The notes beneath the pieces are model-generated. The model saw nothing but the letters and a program-made list of their open reading frames with translations, was not told the DNA's origin and searched no databases. Of a stretch of DNA of 64,000 nucleotides, positions 50,590-61,695 are shown one piece after another. The stretch is from Plectrocnemia conspersa (taxonomy: Eukaryota; Arthropoda; Insecta; Trichoptera; Polycentropodidae), in contig VTFK01000062.1 in the NCBI GenBank assembly GCA_009617715.1, forward strand, positions 186,001 through 250,000. The letters are read 5' to 3'. Made by a program: the position numbers and the translations under genes. Within the stretch, counting starts at the first letter, position 1, and the number at the start of each line of letters is the position of its first letter.

Positions 50590-50930
50590 ATTTTTATTGA
50601 TCATAAAGCTTTATATGTGCAATAAAGCCGGAACGGTTTTATGTTATCTAGTTTGCAAAACAAAAATCGTCCCCGTGTGTTTTAATATTGCGTTGTTAAT
50701 TCCCTTCGCGGGTTATTAACTTTGAATCAACGCTTTGTGCAAGCTCGTTAGGCGGCCAAAAGTTTATCGCCAATTATGGGTTTGTCCCTTAAATGTATAA
50801 TTGTACGCTGCGGTGTAATTATTTTCAACCCCCTTGGTAACACCATATTATTACGTCAGTAAGCGTTGCGAGATGGCTTATATTGTTTCTGGTTAATTTG
50901 AAACAACACGAGATGTGTTATGATCGTATT
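50590..50930. promoter_or_regulatory. Candidate conserved noncoding element
   Basis: About 340 bp of balanced, nonrepetitive sequence in the middle of very AT-rich DNA, with no reading frame. It includes AATCGTCCCCGTGTGTTTTA, TTCGCGGGTTATTAAC, GGCGGCCAAAAGTTTATCGC and TTACGTCAGTAAGCGTTGCG. Several TAAT/TTAT homeodomain-type cores occur. This texture is typical of insect ultraconserved noncoding elements, but conservation was not tested. Confidence 0.35.
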
Positions 50931-52789
50931 TGGTTGTAAGTAAAGGGTTGATGGTTTAAGTGGCTCAGTTACGCAAGTACTGTGCAAGTAGTATTTTCCA
51001 TAATAACTATGATATCTTTTGCCAACATTGTTAAATTATTTAAATAAATAATAATTTTCAAGATTATGATGATGATAAAAAAAAATTGCGGTTTTATGCG
51101 GTATTTGCAAAAAGCCTGAATAAAAATCAAAAAATCGCAGTTTATTTCAAAATAATATCAACATCTAAAAAATATTTCGGTAGATAAAAATATATATTTG
51201 AGTTAAAGGGTTATATACCACATGTATTTTAATAGCAGCCTGATATTTTTTTTAATTTTGAATAAATAAAATCTAAGTCAAATCTACTTGTAATCAAATG
51301 ACTTATAGTTAGGGTACTAATAATTAAACTGTACAAATTATTTTTTCCACACACATAATAAATAATATACGATGATTTAATTTTCATAGTTTTTTTAGAT
51401 GCTTAAAAAAATATTTTTAAGCACTCAAAAATCAATTTTATTATATTTTTAATAAAATTTTGTTTTCTGATTTTGTTACCATTTAAAAAAACCTCCATTA
51501 AGAAACAATATAGTGGTGCAAGTTAAATTACGCAATTATTCAAGATATTTACAAGGCTTATTTTTCATAAAAGTTTGAGGTTGATGTGATTACATCTACG
51601 GCGGTTATCGTCTCAAATTTTAACCCTTTGAACTCGTATTTTTTTTTTTGTTGGGGTAGTGCCAGCTCGTATTTAATTTCAAGATTTTTTATAAGTTCAA
51701 TTTTTGGAAGTAAAAATGAAATAAAACATGTTTTGACTAATATTTTTACAAATTAAAATTAATACAGCGAAAGGTGGATAGTTTGTCAGTATTTTAGTTA
51801 AAAAAAAATTAATTAAATATTTAAAATACATTATAATTTTAATACTTTAATCGGAAAATAACTTTTATATTGTACTTTTTTTAAATAACTTGTAAAACGA
51901 TAACCATGAAACTTAGAAAAGAATAATTTATTAAAATGTGTTCACGAAGAATTGTACTTACTATTCACAAAAAAAAAAAAACATAGTATTAGGTATACAT
52001 AGTATAGGAAGGTAAATGTAATGATGTTTTTAGATGATTTTTCGTCCATCGCAATCAAATGCGCGGCAAAACAAATAAATTAATTATTTAAAAAACAGCT
52101 GAGTGTTGTAGCGGCAGGGGTTTATAACCATTAAGAAATTTGTAAATAGCTAGATGTCATATGAATTCTAAATAATTAAAATATTGGACTGATTGTATTT
52201 TTTTGCACCTATCGTTTATTATCTTGCGCAATGCGCTTATTATCTTGCGCATCGCGCTCGTTCTATAGCGTTTAGCGCTCATAACATCGATCAAAAATTT
52301 GCGTTCATACAAAAAAATAATGGTTACAATATAATTTAATCAAGATTAAAATTACAAAGAGTACAAGTTTTTTTTCTTAGTAAAACCTTAGTTTTTAGTT
52401 TTTTTAATTGTTGTTTTTTCTTGGTAAATAGTTAATACATTCCCATTAACAAGTTTTACACTTTTTAGAAAATCAAATTACAATAAACGTATTATAAAAA
52501 AAAAAAAAATATACTGTTAGTTAAATAAAACATATAATAACATAATAACGTTTTAAAACATATTTAATACGAAAAATTGTTATGCACCTTACAATAAATA
52601 AAAAACACAAACAATATGCACATCAGCACATATGTTTTAAGCAAAAGGATACATTTTGACGATTTAACCAATGATTTAAAAAAGAAAATTTAACACTTTT
52701 GACGCTAAGTTGCCGATAATGAGATTCCGAATAAAGTAAAAGCGAAGGTCCATATATAAAGGAAAATGTAGATTAAGAAATATGGTTCT
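50931..52789. other. Very AT-rich stretch, no gene seen
   Basis: Homopolymer-rich DNA. A TTAACCCTTTGAACTCGTAT sequence near 51620 matches the end of the TTAA elements, but no partner end was found. A short CGCTTATTATCTTGCGC duplication lies near 52.23 kb. Nothing else was recognised. Confidence 0.4.
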
Positions 52790-53432
52790 AGGACACTAAC
52801 CACCTGGAAATATACCCCTTGGACAATACCCCCCTGGACATTTTCACTGTGCAAATAACCCCTGACAATTAACCCATCATGCAAATAGCCCCTGACAATT
52901 AATCCCCGCCACGTATAAATATAATACAGATATTACTTAACACGTCTCGTGACGCTCTATTATACTTAATAAAACATATACTGATGCCATTACCAAAGTT
53001 TAGCTGTATTATACATACATATGTATCTAGCCTAATAATATTTTTTATTTTTTTTAATACTCTTTATTACAATTTTGCTCGCACCGGTCACCGGTACAAA
53101 ATATACAATACGTATACTTTCTTCGTAAGTGTGTTGGTTTTATTGATATTTTAAAATTCTGTATTTTGCTGAATGAAATAAATTAGTATTGATATTGATT
53201 ATTCGTATTAAACATTATTTTTTATTAAAATAATGACCATTTATTATAGATACAACTTATATAAAATACTTATCTCTATTAATCGTCAGGGGGGTTATTT
53301 ACACGGGGGGTTAATTTTCAGGGGGCTATTTGTCAGGGGGTTATTTGCACAGGGGATTATTTGTACGAGGGGTTAATGTCCAGGGGAGTTTTGATGGAGA
53401 TATATGTCCAGGGGGTATTTGTCCTGCGTTTA
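52790..53432. mobile_element. Foldback element with tandem-unit inverted repeats
   Basis: The left arm (52790-52912) is made of short tandem units of the type AAATAACCCCTGACAATTAA, CCCCTTGGACAATACC and ATAGCCCCTGACAATTAATC. The right arm (53285-53432) is the inverted counterpart (GGGGGTTATTTGCACAGGGG, GTCCAGGGGG). The centre of about 370 bp is AT-rich with a CCGGTCACCGGTAC palindrome near 53082. There is no coding capacity. The unit period is about 17-25 bp. Family not recognised; the architecture resembles Foldback elements. Confidence 0.65.
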
Positions 53433-53517
53433 CGTGCACTTAGGATAGGAATATTTAAGATACGAAAAAGAAGGCCAAATTAAATTAGATATTTTTTAAT
53501 ATATTCACTGTCTATGC

Positions 53518-54778
53518 CAGAGGTCAGAAAATTACGGCCAAATCCAGCCCTCTGCTTATTTTAATCCGGCCTGCAAGTAATTGATAGATTTGACATATAA
53601 AAAAATCTAACAATCTAACAATCGAGTTAAGGAGCTAGCTATGTATCACCTTATAAGGTGCTCCTATTGCTTTGTATTTCACCGTGACGTTATGAACTTT
53701 AAATTTGACAGCATCTTCAGTGCCCACGTAACGCCCTTTGCAATAGATTTGTTCGTTTACCAGTTTTTCGGCGAGAACAGTTGCTAAAAGATAAGCACAT
53801 TGTGTGTAACATCAATAGACAACTAAATAGCAGTTTTTTTAACTCAATTCAGTGGTTTTAAATTATTTTCGATTAACACCATTGCTTTTGCATGGCTCTC
53901 TAAGTCAAAATATTACATGTAGCCTTTGCCAAATAGTTAATATTTTGTATAAGTAAAGGGTTATGTATAAATAGTAGCAGTATTTATCCATTTTTAAAGG
54001 CTTCTGCAAACAGTAAGTTACTAAATAAGTTACTGGTTTGCACTAAATTATTTATTCAAGCAGTCAATGCTATGTTAAAGTGACAAAAAAAATAGTTTTG
54101 ATGAATAGTTTGCATGGAACTACTACAAATGAAAATATTAATAATAAAGTTGAAAACGTTAACAAAGTACATTTTAAAGTGAATTTCGAATAAAATGTGT
54201 AACATCTGATGGTGGTAAATTTAAAAGCAGAACAAGTATAAGCTTTTTTAGAAAAAATATGATTTTTGTAAAAATGCACTATTCACCAACAGGTACTATA
54301 GAAAACATTTAAATTTATTGTGTATTATTAAAACAATTGTAATAACCGTAAACTTTATTAACTGTTGTGAACTTAACCGTCATCAGTTCTGTGACTATTT
54401 TTTTATCATAATATAAGCCGTATATTTCGACTTTCTCTACCATACAGTAGTCCAATGGCCCAGTCATGGTATAGGTTGACTAAGATTTTTTAAATCATAG
54501 GAGCGATTAAAATTTTTTTCAACGAAAAACCACGCCCTCAGCTATTATTATCTGAAATTAAATAGATTTGAGAATTAGCCTTTGCTGCAGATATCATGAG
54601 ATTTCTTAACAGATTAAACTTAAAGCTAAAAACAAAAACAGTGCTTATATTTAATATTTACACAACATTTGAATATTTGAGAGAAATGATAAAGCTCATT
54701 TTAATTTTGCTTCCTGGCCCGCTGAACTTAAAAAAATATTTACAATCTGGTCCTTCACAAAAGGTTTGCCGACCCCTG
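53518..54778. mobile_element. Nonautonomous hAT element with 8-bp target duplication
   Basis: The left end CAGAGGTCAGAAAATTACGG and the right end, read inward on the other strand, CAGGGGTCGGCAAACCTTTT, are hAT-type termini. They are flanked by GTCTATGC (53510-53517) and GTCTATGG (54779-54786), an 8-bp target duplication with one difference. The interior of 1.26 kb shows no transposase motifs. The right end is nearly the same as the right end of the hAT element at 61.7-63.8 kb. Confidence 0.75.
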
Positions 54779-54889
54779 GTCTATGGTGTTACACGAGCAA
54801 AATAACCTTGTCTATATTCTTCAGTCATATGTTTTACAGAGAGACATTCAAAGCGCGTCATGGCGATTTTACAACTTTATATTTAGATT

Positions 54890-55110
54890 GTCTTGTATAA
54901 CCGGTAGTCCTTAAGCCGTTGAACTGATATCCTAGAGACTATCGGTTCAGGTCCCCGCAGCAAACTAAACATTTTAATATTAAGAATGCGCTATTATTAA
55001 AATTAAGCCCTAACTGCTAAGCGACATCTATTGATTGTAAGCTGTAATTATAGTTAACAATATATAATAGATATCACTAATTTACAAACCGTGTTTTAAA
55101 TCTTATTCAA
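54890..55110 (+). repeat. tRNA-derived SINE, copy 3
   Basis: The head contains the B-box-like GGTTCAGGTCC near 54944. It is followed by AATGCGCTATTATTAAAATT, AAGCCCTAACTGCTAAGCGA, CATCTATTGATTGTAAGCTG and AGATATCACTAATTTACAAA, the same block order as copies 1 and 2. Confidence 0.7.
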
Positions 55111-55279
55111 TTAAACGTGTAAGTGTTGATTATGTTGTGCATAAACGACTTTTAACAATAGTTTTTCAATGACGCATATTTGAGTCATCCACCTTTAGAG
55201 TGTAAATAATAAGTAATAAATTTATATAAGTACAATACAATCCTAAAACTTACTGAAAAAAACATGTTTTACAAGACTT

Positions 55280-56696
55280 TTAACCCTTTCACCGCGGATG
55301 ACTTCTATAGGTGTCATCAAGAAAATCGCCAGTACTCATTGGACATTTAAAGGTGCCGTAAGCATTTGAGCCTAATAAAATGGCATTTAAGTATAATTTA
55401 AGGCTATAAATCAATTATTTGATCCATAATATTTTTAAAAATATGGCATGAATAGGTGTCCCCACATATTAACAAATTTCGAAATGGCGCCCAAAAATAT
55501 CAGCTGTGGTGATAATCTAAATGCAATCGGGGCCAGGCCTCACCTAATTTTTTTGTACATAAAAAAAATTAGATAGGGCCGGTAAAGTTTTATTATATTT
55601 TGTGAAAATGATCAAATTTTATATTTAGACAAATATTCTACAAGTTTTTCGTATGTATTTGCCCATTTGAGGCAGAAATGATAAATATTACATTGTTTTT
55701 TTGTGGGGATCTGTTTTGGATTGGCAGGCGTTCTTACACCTAGAACGAACCAGCGTAGCTTGGCCTCGTGGCTTTATTTTTGAATTTTTAAGTATTGAAT
55801 TTATTAAAACAGTTTTTAAAAATATAATTATAATTGATCGTAAAAAATGATTACATTAAAAGAATATCCTAAAACTTAAAACTTTAAATACTTGTACAAG
55901 ATTTAAAATTGGTAGAAATAGTCTTAGCATAAACGCATACTATTACTGTCACAGTAATAATATATTATTATATCATCATTCGTAATTATATGGATAATTT
56001 TTTAAAAAGAAAATCAATATATGTATTTATAAATAATTAAAACACAGATTACTAATTCTGTTTTACATAATTTAGCTATTTACTAGCTCGAAAATATATT
56101 AAATGTGTCGAGACTAATATTATCGTTTGAGTTGAGTACCCAGGTCGATAGTTGTCAATCGCTCATTTTACTAGTGCGAGCGAGTAAGCGAGCTCTGCTA
56201 GCATAACGGCATCTCGCTCTTTTTTCCGTCTTAAAAAAATATTTTTATTTCATAACAGACACACAATATAAAGTAATAATTATGCACAATTAGAGCATAT
56301 GATCCCGTTTCATCCCATATCCTAAAATATAGATGCCCTTAGAAGGAAAAAAAAAAATCAGTTTTAAAGCATTAATTGACAACCTAAATCTGTCAAGTCT
56401 AGCGCGATGCCGTCCTAACAGCGCGCTTTGACCATGTTCCGATGAAAAATTTTACAATAAACTTACACTTGTAAATTTAAGATTATTGAGTTATTTGCAT
56501 AAGTTAAAAATTCAATATTACTGAAATGTGTTTAACAGAAGTCTTTTTACTATTAATAAATTTAAATTTTCAAAATTTGCTTGAACACAAAGCCAATAAA
56601 TGCATTCAAAGTTTTGTCGACATATTGTCGACGTTCGAGTACAACGCTTAAAATACGATGTCGACACATAGTCGACTTACGAGCGCAAAGGGTTAA
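55280..56696. mobile_element. piggyBac-like TTAA element (or two half-elements)
   Basis: The left end is TTAACCCTTTCACCGCGGAT. The right end on the opposite strand is TTAACCCTTTGCGCTCGTAA. Subterminal hairpins follow each end: GACTTCTATAGGTGTCATC on the left and a GTCGAC-based one on the right. The right subterminal region has four GTCGAC hexamers in 61 bp. No transposase was seen. The size of 1.4 kb and the differing subterminal sequences leave open that these are ends of two different copies. Confidence 0.5.
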
Positions 56697-57239
56697 TATT
56701 ATTACAATCTTTTGATGACTATTTTCTTTATGATCTTTTTTTAACGTACAATCATTTTTTTATTTTTTAATCCAAGATGGCGGATCAGAATGTCTAACGA
56801 AATTCACGGATATAATTTCGATAGTCAGTCATTTTATTTTTTGAGGAAAGAGTTATAGGCGAGTGAAAAGTGTCATCAACAACTGATTAAAACTATATAA
56901 ATTACAAAACTAAGTCGTTTATTTTAATTTATTATTTTATTTAATTTTCTAATATAGAGTATTTTGCCTTTTCTACATATGTAGATAGGAATTTTTATTT
57001 TTTTGATAAACTGCTATTTAAAACATGATGGCAGATCAGATTGGTTAAAGAACTGTGGTGAGATATTTAAATATTTATTGTATTTTTAGAATATGTTTCA
57101 TGTCAATATCCTTAAAACTACCGCAGTTATTGTGTCATCAAAATCCGTTATATCCCATATATTCGAAGAAACTGTATTGATTTTTTTAGTCGCTTTATAA
57201 AACCCTCTGAAATAGATTGTATTTATATCATAAGTCTAC

Positions 57240-58900
57240 CGAAAAGTATTATTGAAATTTATCAAGAAAAAGTTTTGTATGGATTTTTACATGCAGAATT
57301 TCAATTAATCTATAAAAAAAATATAATATGCAAAACATGACTCATATAGCATTATCGACTTGTTAAAATTTAATTATTGTATTATAAATTATAATTGATC
57401 ATCAAATTTATATTAAGAGTGTAGGTGTTCTTAAAAAAAGCGGCGTTTAAATTTGCATATGAATCAACTTATTTTTCATTGTGGTAAAAAATTATGTACG
57501 ATGTTTTAGTAAAAAAAAAAATATTTTGAAATATACAGAAAAATCACTACAATATTAAAAAAAATTTCGGAGCAAAAATTTAATTTTATCAATTTATTTA
57601 AAATCAAATATATAATGTAAATAGCTTAAATTTGATTTTAATTAGTTTATCTTGTGTGCAGCAATTAATCTTGAAAATATAAGCATTTTGTGTTTTGTTT
57701 TTTTAAAAGCGGAAAGCAGCGTATAATTTTAAATATGGTTCGTCTTATCTTATAATTGTGGCAAAAATATTTTTTTAATCTCATTGTTAATATTGAAAAA
57801 TATACAATATTTTAGAAATATGTAGAAAAATCACTACAACAACAGTAATATTGTTTTGAAAAAAAATATTTCTGTGGTGATTTTAATAGCAAAAATTATT
57901 TTCATCAATTTTATTAAAATCATAATTATAACGTAAAGAACTTAACTTAGATTTTAATAAATACATATTATAGTATAATTGATCTTTAAATTATTAATAA
58001 AAAATATTTTTCAGCATATAGTCAAAGCAAAATTGTTATTATAAAAGCAGCACATAATTTTTAATATGAATCGACTTATCTTTATTTACGATCTTATTTT
58101 TATTATATAAAAATGTACAATTTTCCAGACAAATACAGAGTAATATGTAGAAGAATTACTAGAAAAACAGAAATATTGTTTTACAAAAACTTTTTGTAGT
58201 GATTTTTATAGCAAAAATTAATTTCATCAATTTTATTAAAAGCATCATATGATTGATCCTTAAATTATTAGTAAATAATGTTTTTTAGTATTTAGTCAAA
58301 GTAAATAAAACCTTAAAGTAGCCCATGCTTATATATACGAATTGACTTATCTTAAATCTGTGTCAAAAATCTTTATTTATGGTCTAATTTTTATTATATA
58401 AAAATGTATATTTTTTTAGAAAAATACCAATAATGTGCAAAAAATCACTACAATAACAATAATATTGTTTCGCAAATAAATAATAGAACATTATTTTAGC
58501 GATTTTAATAGCAGAAATTTCATTTCAGAAACTTTAAAAAATCATAATTATTACAAAAATACCTTGACTCAGATTTTATTAAATTAATAATTTATAATAC
58601 ATTACACTATATTATGAATAATCTTAAAATAAATAGATTTTATCATAAAAAAATGTTTATATAAGAGCATTAAGTAGCGTATAATTTTAGATAATATAAT
58701 CGAACTGGCTTATCTTTGTGTCAAACATTTTGTTTAACAATGGTTTATTATTATTATTATTAATTAAAAAAAATATATGAAATTAAACAATAATTTTTAG
58801 CAGTTTGTCTGAGCAAAAATGTACAAAAAAGTTAAAAACAGAGTATAATTTTAGATACTAATACTTATTTTATCCATGGGACAAAAATTTTATTGCAAGG
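57240..58900. repeat. Degenerate tandem array of ~270-350-bp units
   Basis: A recurring block order is visible about six times: AATCACTACAAxAACA, GTGATTTTAATAGCAAAAAT, TTTCATCAATTTTATTAAAA, ATAATTGATCTTTAAATTAT, an AGCGTATAATTTTAAATATG block, CGACTTATCTT and GTGGCAAAAAT. The AGC-GTATAATTTT block lies near 57450, 57717, 58047, 58318, 58673 and 58840. The first four spacings are about 270, 330, 270 and 355 bp; the last unit is truncated. It is highly diverged and has no coding potential. Confidence 0.7.
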
Positions 58901-59309
58901 TTAAAAATAAAAAATGCCGTTTATATTTTATCATATTTAATAATAATAAGATAAACTAAAAATAATTTATTAAATTTAATTAGGTTTTAATTATATTATA
59001 CGAAATTTATGTCTCACACAATAAGCAATCGTAAAACTAATTTTATTAATGTGTTTGTGCGCCATTTCTTTCATTGATTTCTTAAGCGTTTTTATACTTG
59101 CTAATTGTATTTTTTCTTCCGCTCTTATATAACATACATATTCATAGTAGAAAAAACTTATTACTCTACTCTCTTCATAGAGACACAAAAGCTCCGGATG
59201 ATAAATGGAGTTATTGAACTCGCACAAATAAGCACTCTAGCTTATGTGCACATATTTAGAAAATATTATTTTAAGTAAAGTGTTTCCGTCGCTCCCTTCC
59301 ATCACAATC

Positions 59310-59590
59310 GATACATTTAATAAGTAAATGAAGTGAAACCCCCCAGAGCAGTTGACATGAGCTTTTCGTGGGGCTCCGTGGCGAATTCGGCGAAGGGATG
59401 ACAAATATCACAGTTTGTAAGGGACGACCCTCTCAGATATCATATCTTCGGCTAAATCGACGATGAAAAAATACAAACCCCAAGTAGTAGAGAGGAAATG
59501 TACTGTATGTGCACTCTGTGTACAAATCTCGCAAAACACCCCCCGATGGCGAATTGGCGACGACAATACGTCGTTAAGTTTATTCCTTAA
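59310..59590. other. GC-richer nonrepetitive block
   Basis: A short island with GGCTCCGTGGCGAATTCGGC and CCCCCCGATGGCGAATTGGC, which share a TGGCGAATT core in direct orientation. There is no frame of note. Either a conserved noncoding element or part of an unrecognised repeat. Confidence 0.25.
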
Positions 59591-61680
59591 TTGGCAGAAC
59601 AGAATAATCTAGATGTGAAATATAATATGATGCGGAGAAAAATGGATAATGACCCTAAACAATATAACGAGCATGATAATTTACGATTGTGCCTTGAATT
59701 TTGTATTCGGCAATTTGCGTTTTATTATTGTCGAGAAAAAATAAGAACTGATTAAAAAATTACTAAAAAAATTCTATTTTAAAAAATCATACTCTTAAAA
59801 TAAACCATAAATTTAATTTGGTGATACATATCTAATGGTGTATGTATTTTTTGTATGAAAATCTAACGATGAGAGGGGTTTGGTGTAATTTAATTTATCA
59901 AACTTTATGTCGCAATAGATCTTGTGTGCACTATGAAACCACAAAAACCAATCTTTGGATTTATTCGATATCTTGAATTGAGCTTTCCCTAAAACATTAT
60001 TTAATTATATAACTATTAAATAAAAATGTTTAAGTAGAAATCGTACTACAAAGTCACAACTAAAATTATTATTTTAATTTGGCGTAAAGGACGTTTTAAT
60101 TATTTTTGGAGGAAGTTGAAAAATATAACAAAGACTATTTAAAAAATACTAAAAGCTCCTATTTCCAAAATAAGCAATGACGATATCGATCATAATTTGT
60201 ATTTTGCTCTTTTTGATTCGATATCGAATTTGCATAATTTGATTGTTTCAAATAAAGATTTCACAAATATTGAACTTTGTGTACCATATTAGAAGACATT
60301 TTGGAATTATTCCAAAAGAGATTCAACCTTTGAAATAGGCTTTATTTAATATGTAGTTTCTATAAAGTTAAATGTTAATTAAAATATCATTGTAAGTTGG
60401 ACTCAAACTATCGCAAAGCTTTTCATAATCGGGGCGAGTATTTTATAATAACATATAATCATATTACAATTTGAGAACTTTTGATATATGGTATAGAGTA
60501 TTTAATGCTTAATTGATATTTATATGTCAATTTTATTTTGCTTAAGTGAATATTTTTTATGTTTTACTTTTATTTTTTTTTCTAATTTTCCACATAAATT
60601 GCAATAAATCTAAAACTAGATTGACTTATAACTTTTTGATTCAATTATTTATATACCTAATTATTTAATTATGTTTTCGAAGCGAAGCTTTCATATACTA
60701 TTTTTTATTGTATTTTATTTCAATGTATCTAGAAATATTAATTATAATAATTATAACGTATTTTGTAATATTTTTAATCATGTTATTTTAATAGTTTTGA
60801 TCGTTTTTTTATTTTATTATATATTCTTGTTAATAAACGCAGATTCACTAAAGAGAAAATTTTTGTCAAATTTAATTTAGTTAGCTTATTTACATTGCCT
60901 GCCTACAAAATTCAATCGAAGTTTTAGCAATGTACAAAAACACTGCCAATGTAGCAATTTTTCTGTCAAAGCCATTTTAGACATATTTCACAATTTTTCA
61001 AATTGCTTATAGGCAAGGTATTATTATTATTATTATTAACATATTCTAAAACTAAATTTTTAATTTTATTTTTGTAGATTTTGCTCGCGACGGGCAGCAA
61101 ACTTAACTCAATAACTCGAAGGAAGTGTAGGGTGCGTACCCGGTTTCTGAATAACTATTAAATCAGCATGCTTCCACGCGGATGGAAAATATAGACAAGT
61201 AAGTGACGAATTTATAATATTTAGATATAATCGATGGCAATCGGTGGAAGTATTTTAAGGACTCTGCTGGGAATAAAGTAATTTCCGAAGGCTTTGTAGT
61301 TAGGAAGTCGTTGAATTATAATATCTAGTTTTTGAGTTGCTATAGGGTTATTTTTTACTATGGGTTTTGCGAGGTAATCTCTGATTTGTTTTTCAATTTT
61401 AATGTGCATTGATATTGTACACTATCTGCAATAGCTTCAGCTTTTTTTCATCGATGAAAACTATGTTTTGTAATGAAGTCATAATTTTGAGGGTGCGTGG
61501 CGTAACATTTTTGACATGTACCATAGATAATTATTATGTTGAGCAATGATTATTTTAATTTCGTTTTGTAATTTATGAAGTGTTTTTTTTTACTAATTTT
61601 CCGCGATAATTTTGCCTTGTTTGATTTTTATTTTTTATTAAAACATTAGTTTTGAACTCAAAAAGTTAGGTCACGTTGAT
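59591..61680. other. AT-rich intergenic, no gene seen
   Basis: Contains a (TTA)n microsatellite at about 61020-61037. A 62-codon minus-strand frame at 61221-61409 (ending IPSRVLKILPPIAIDY) vaguely recalls the start of a LINE reverse transcriptase domain, but is too short to call. Confidence 0.4.
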
Positions 61681-61695
61681 ATATGAAGGACTAGT

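Noticed and set aside
57240..58900. Possible CRISPR-like array
   Set aside because: Units are long, degenerate and contiguous without spacers, and the DNA is eukaryotic.
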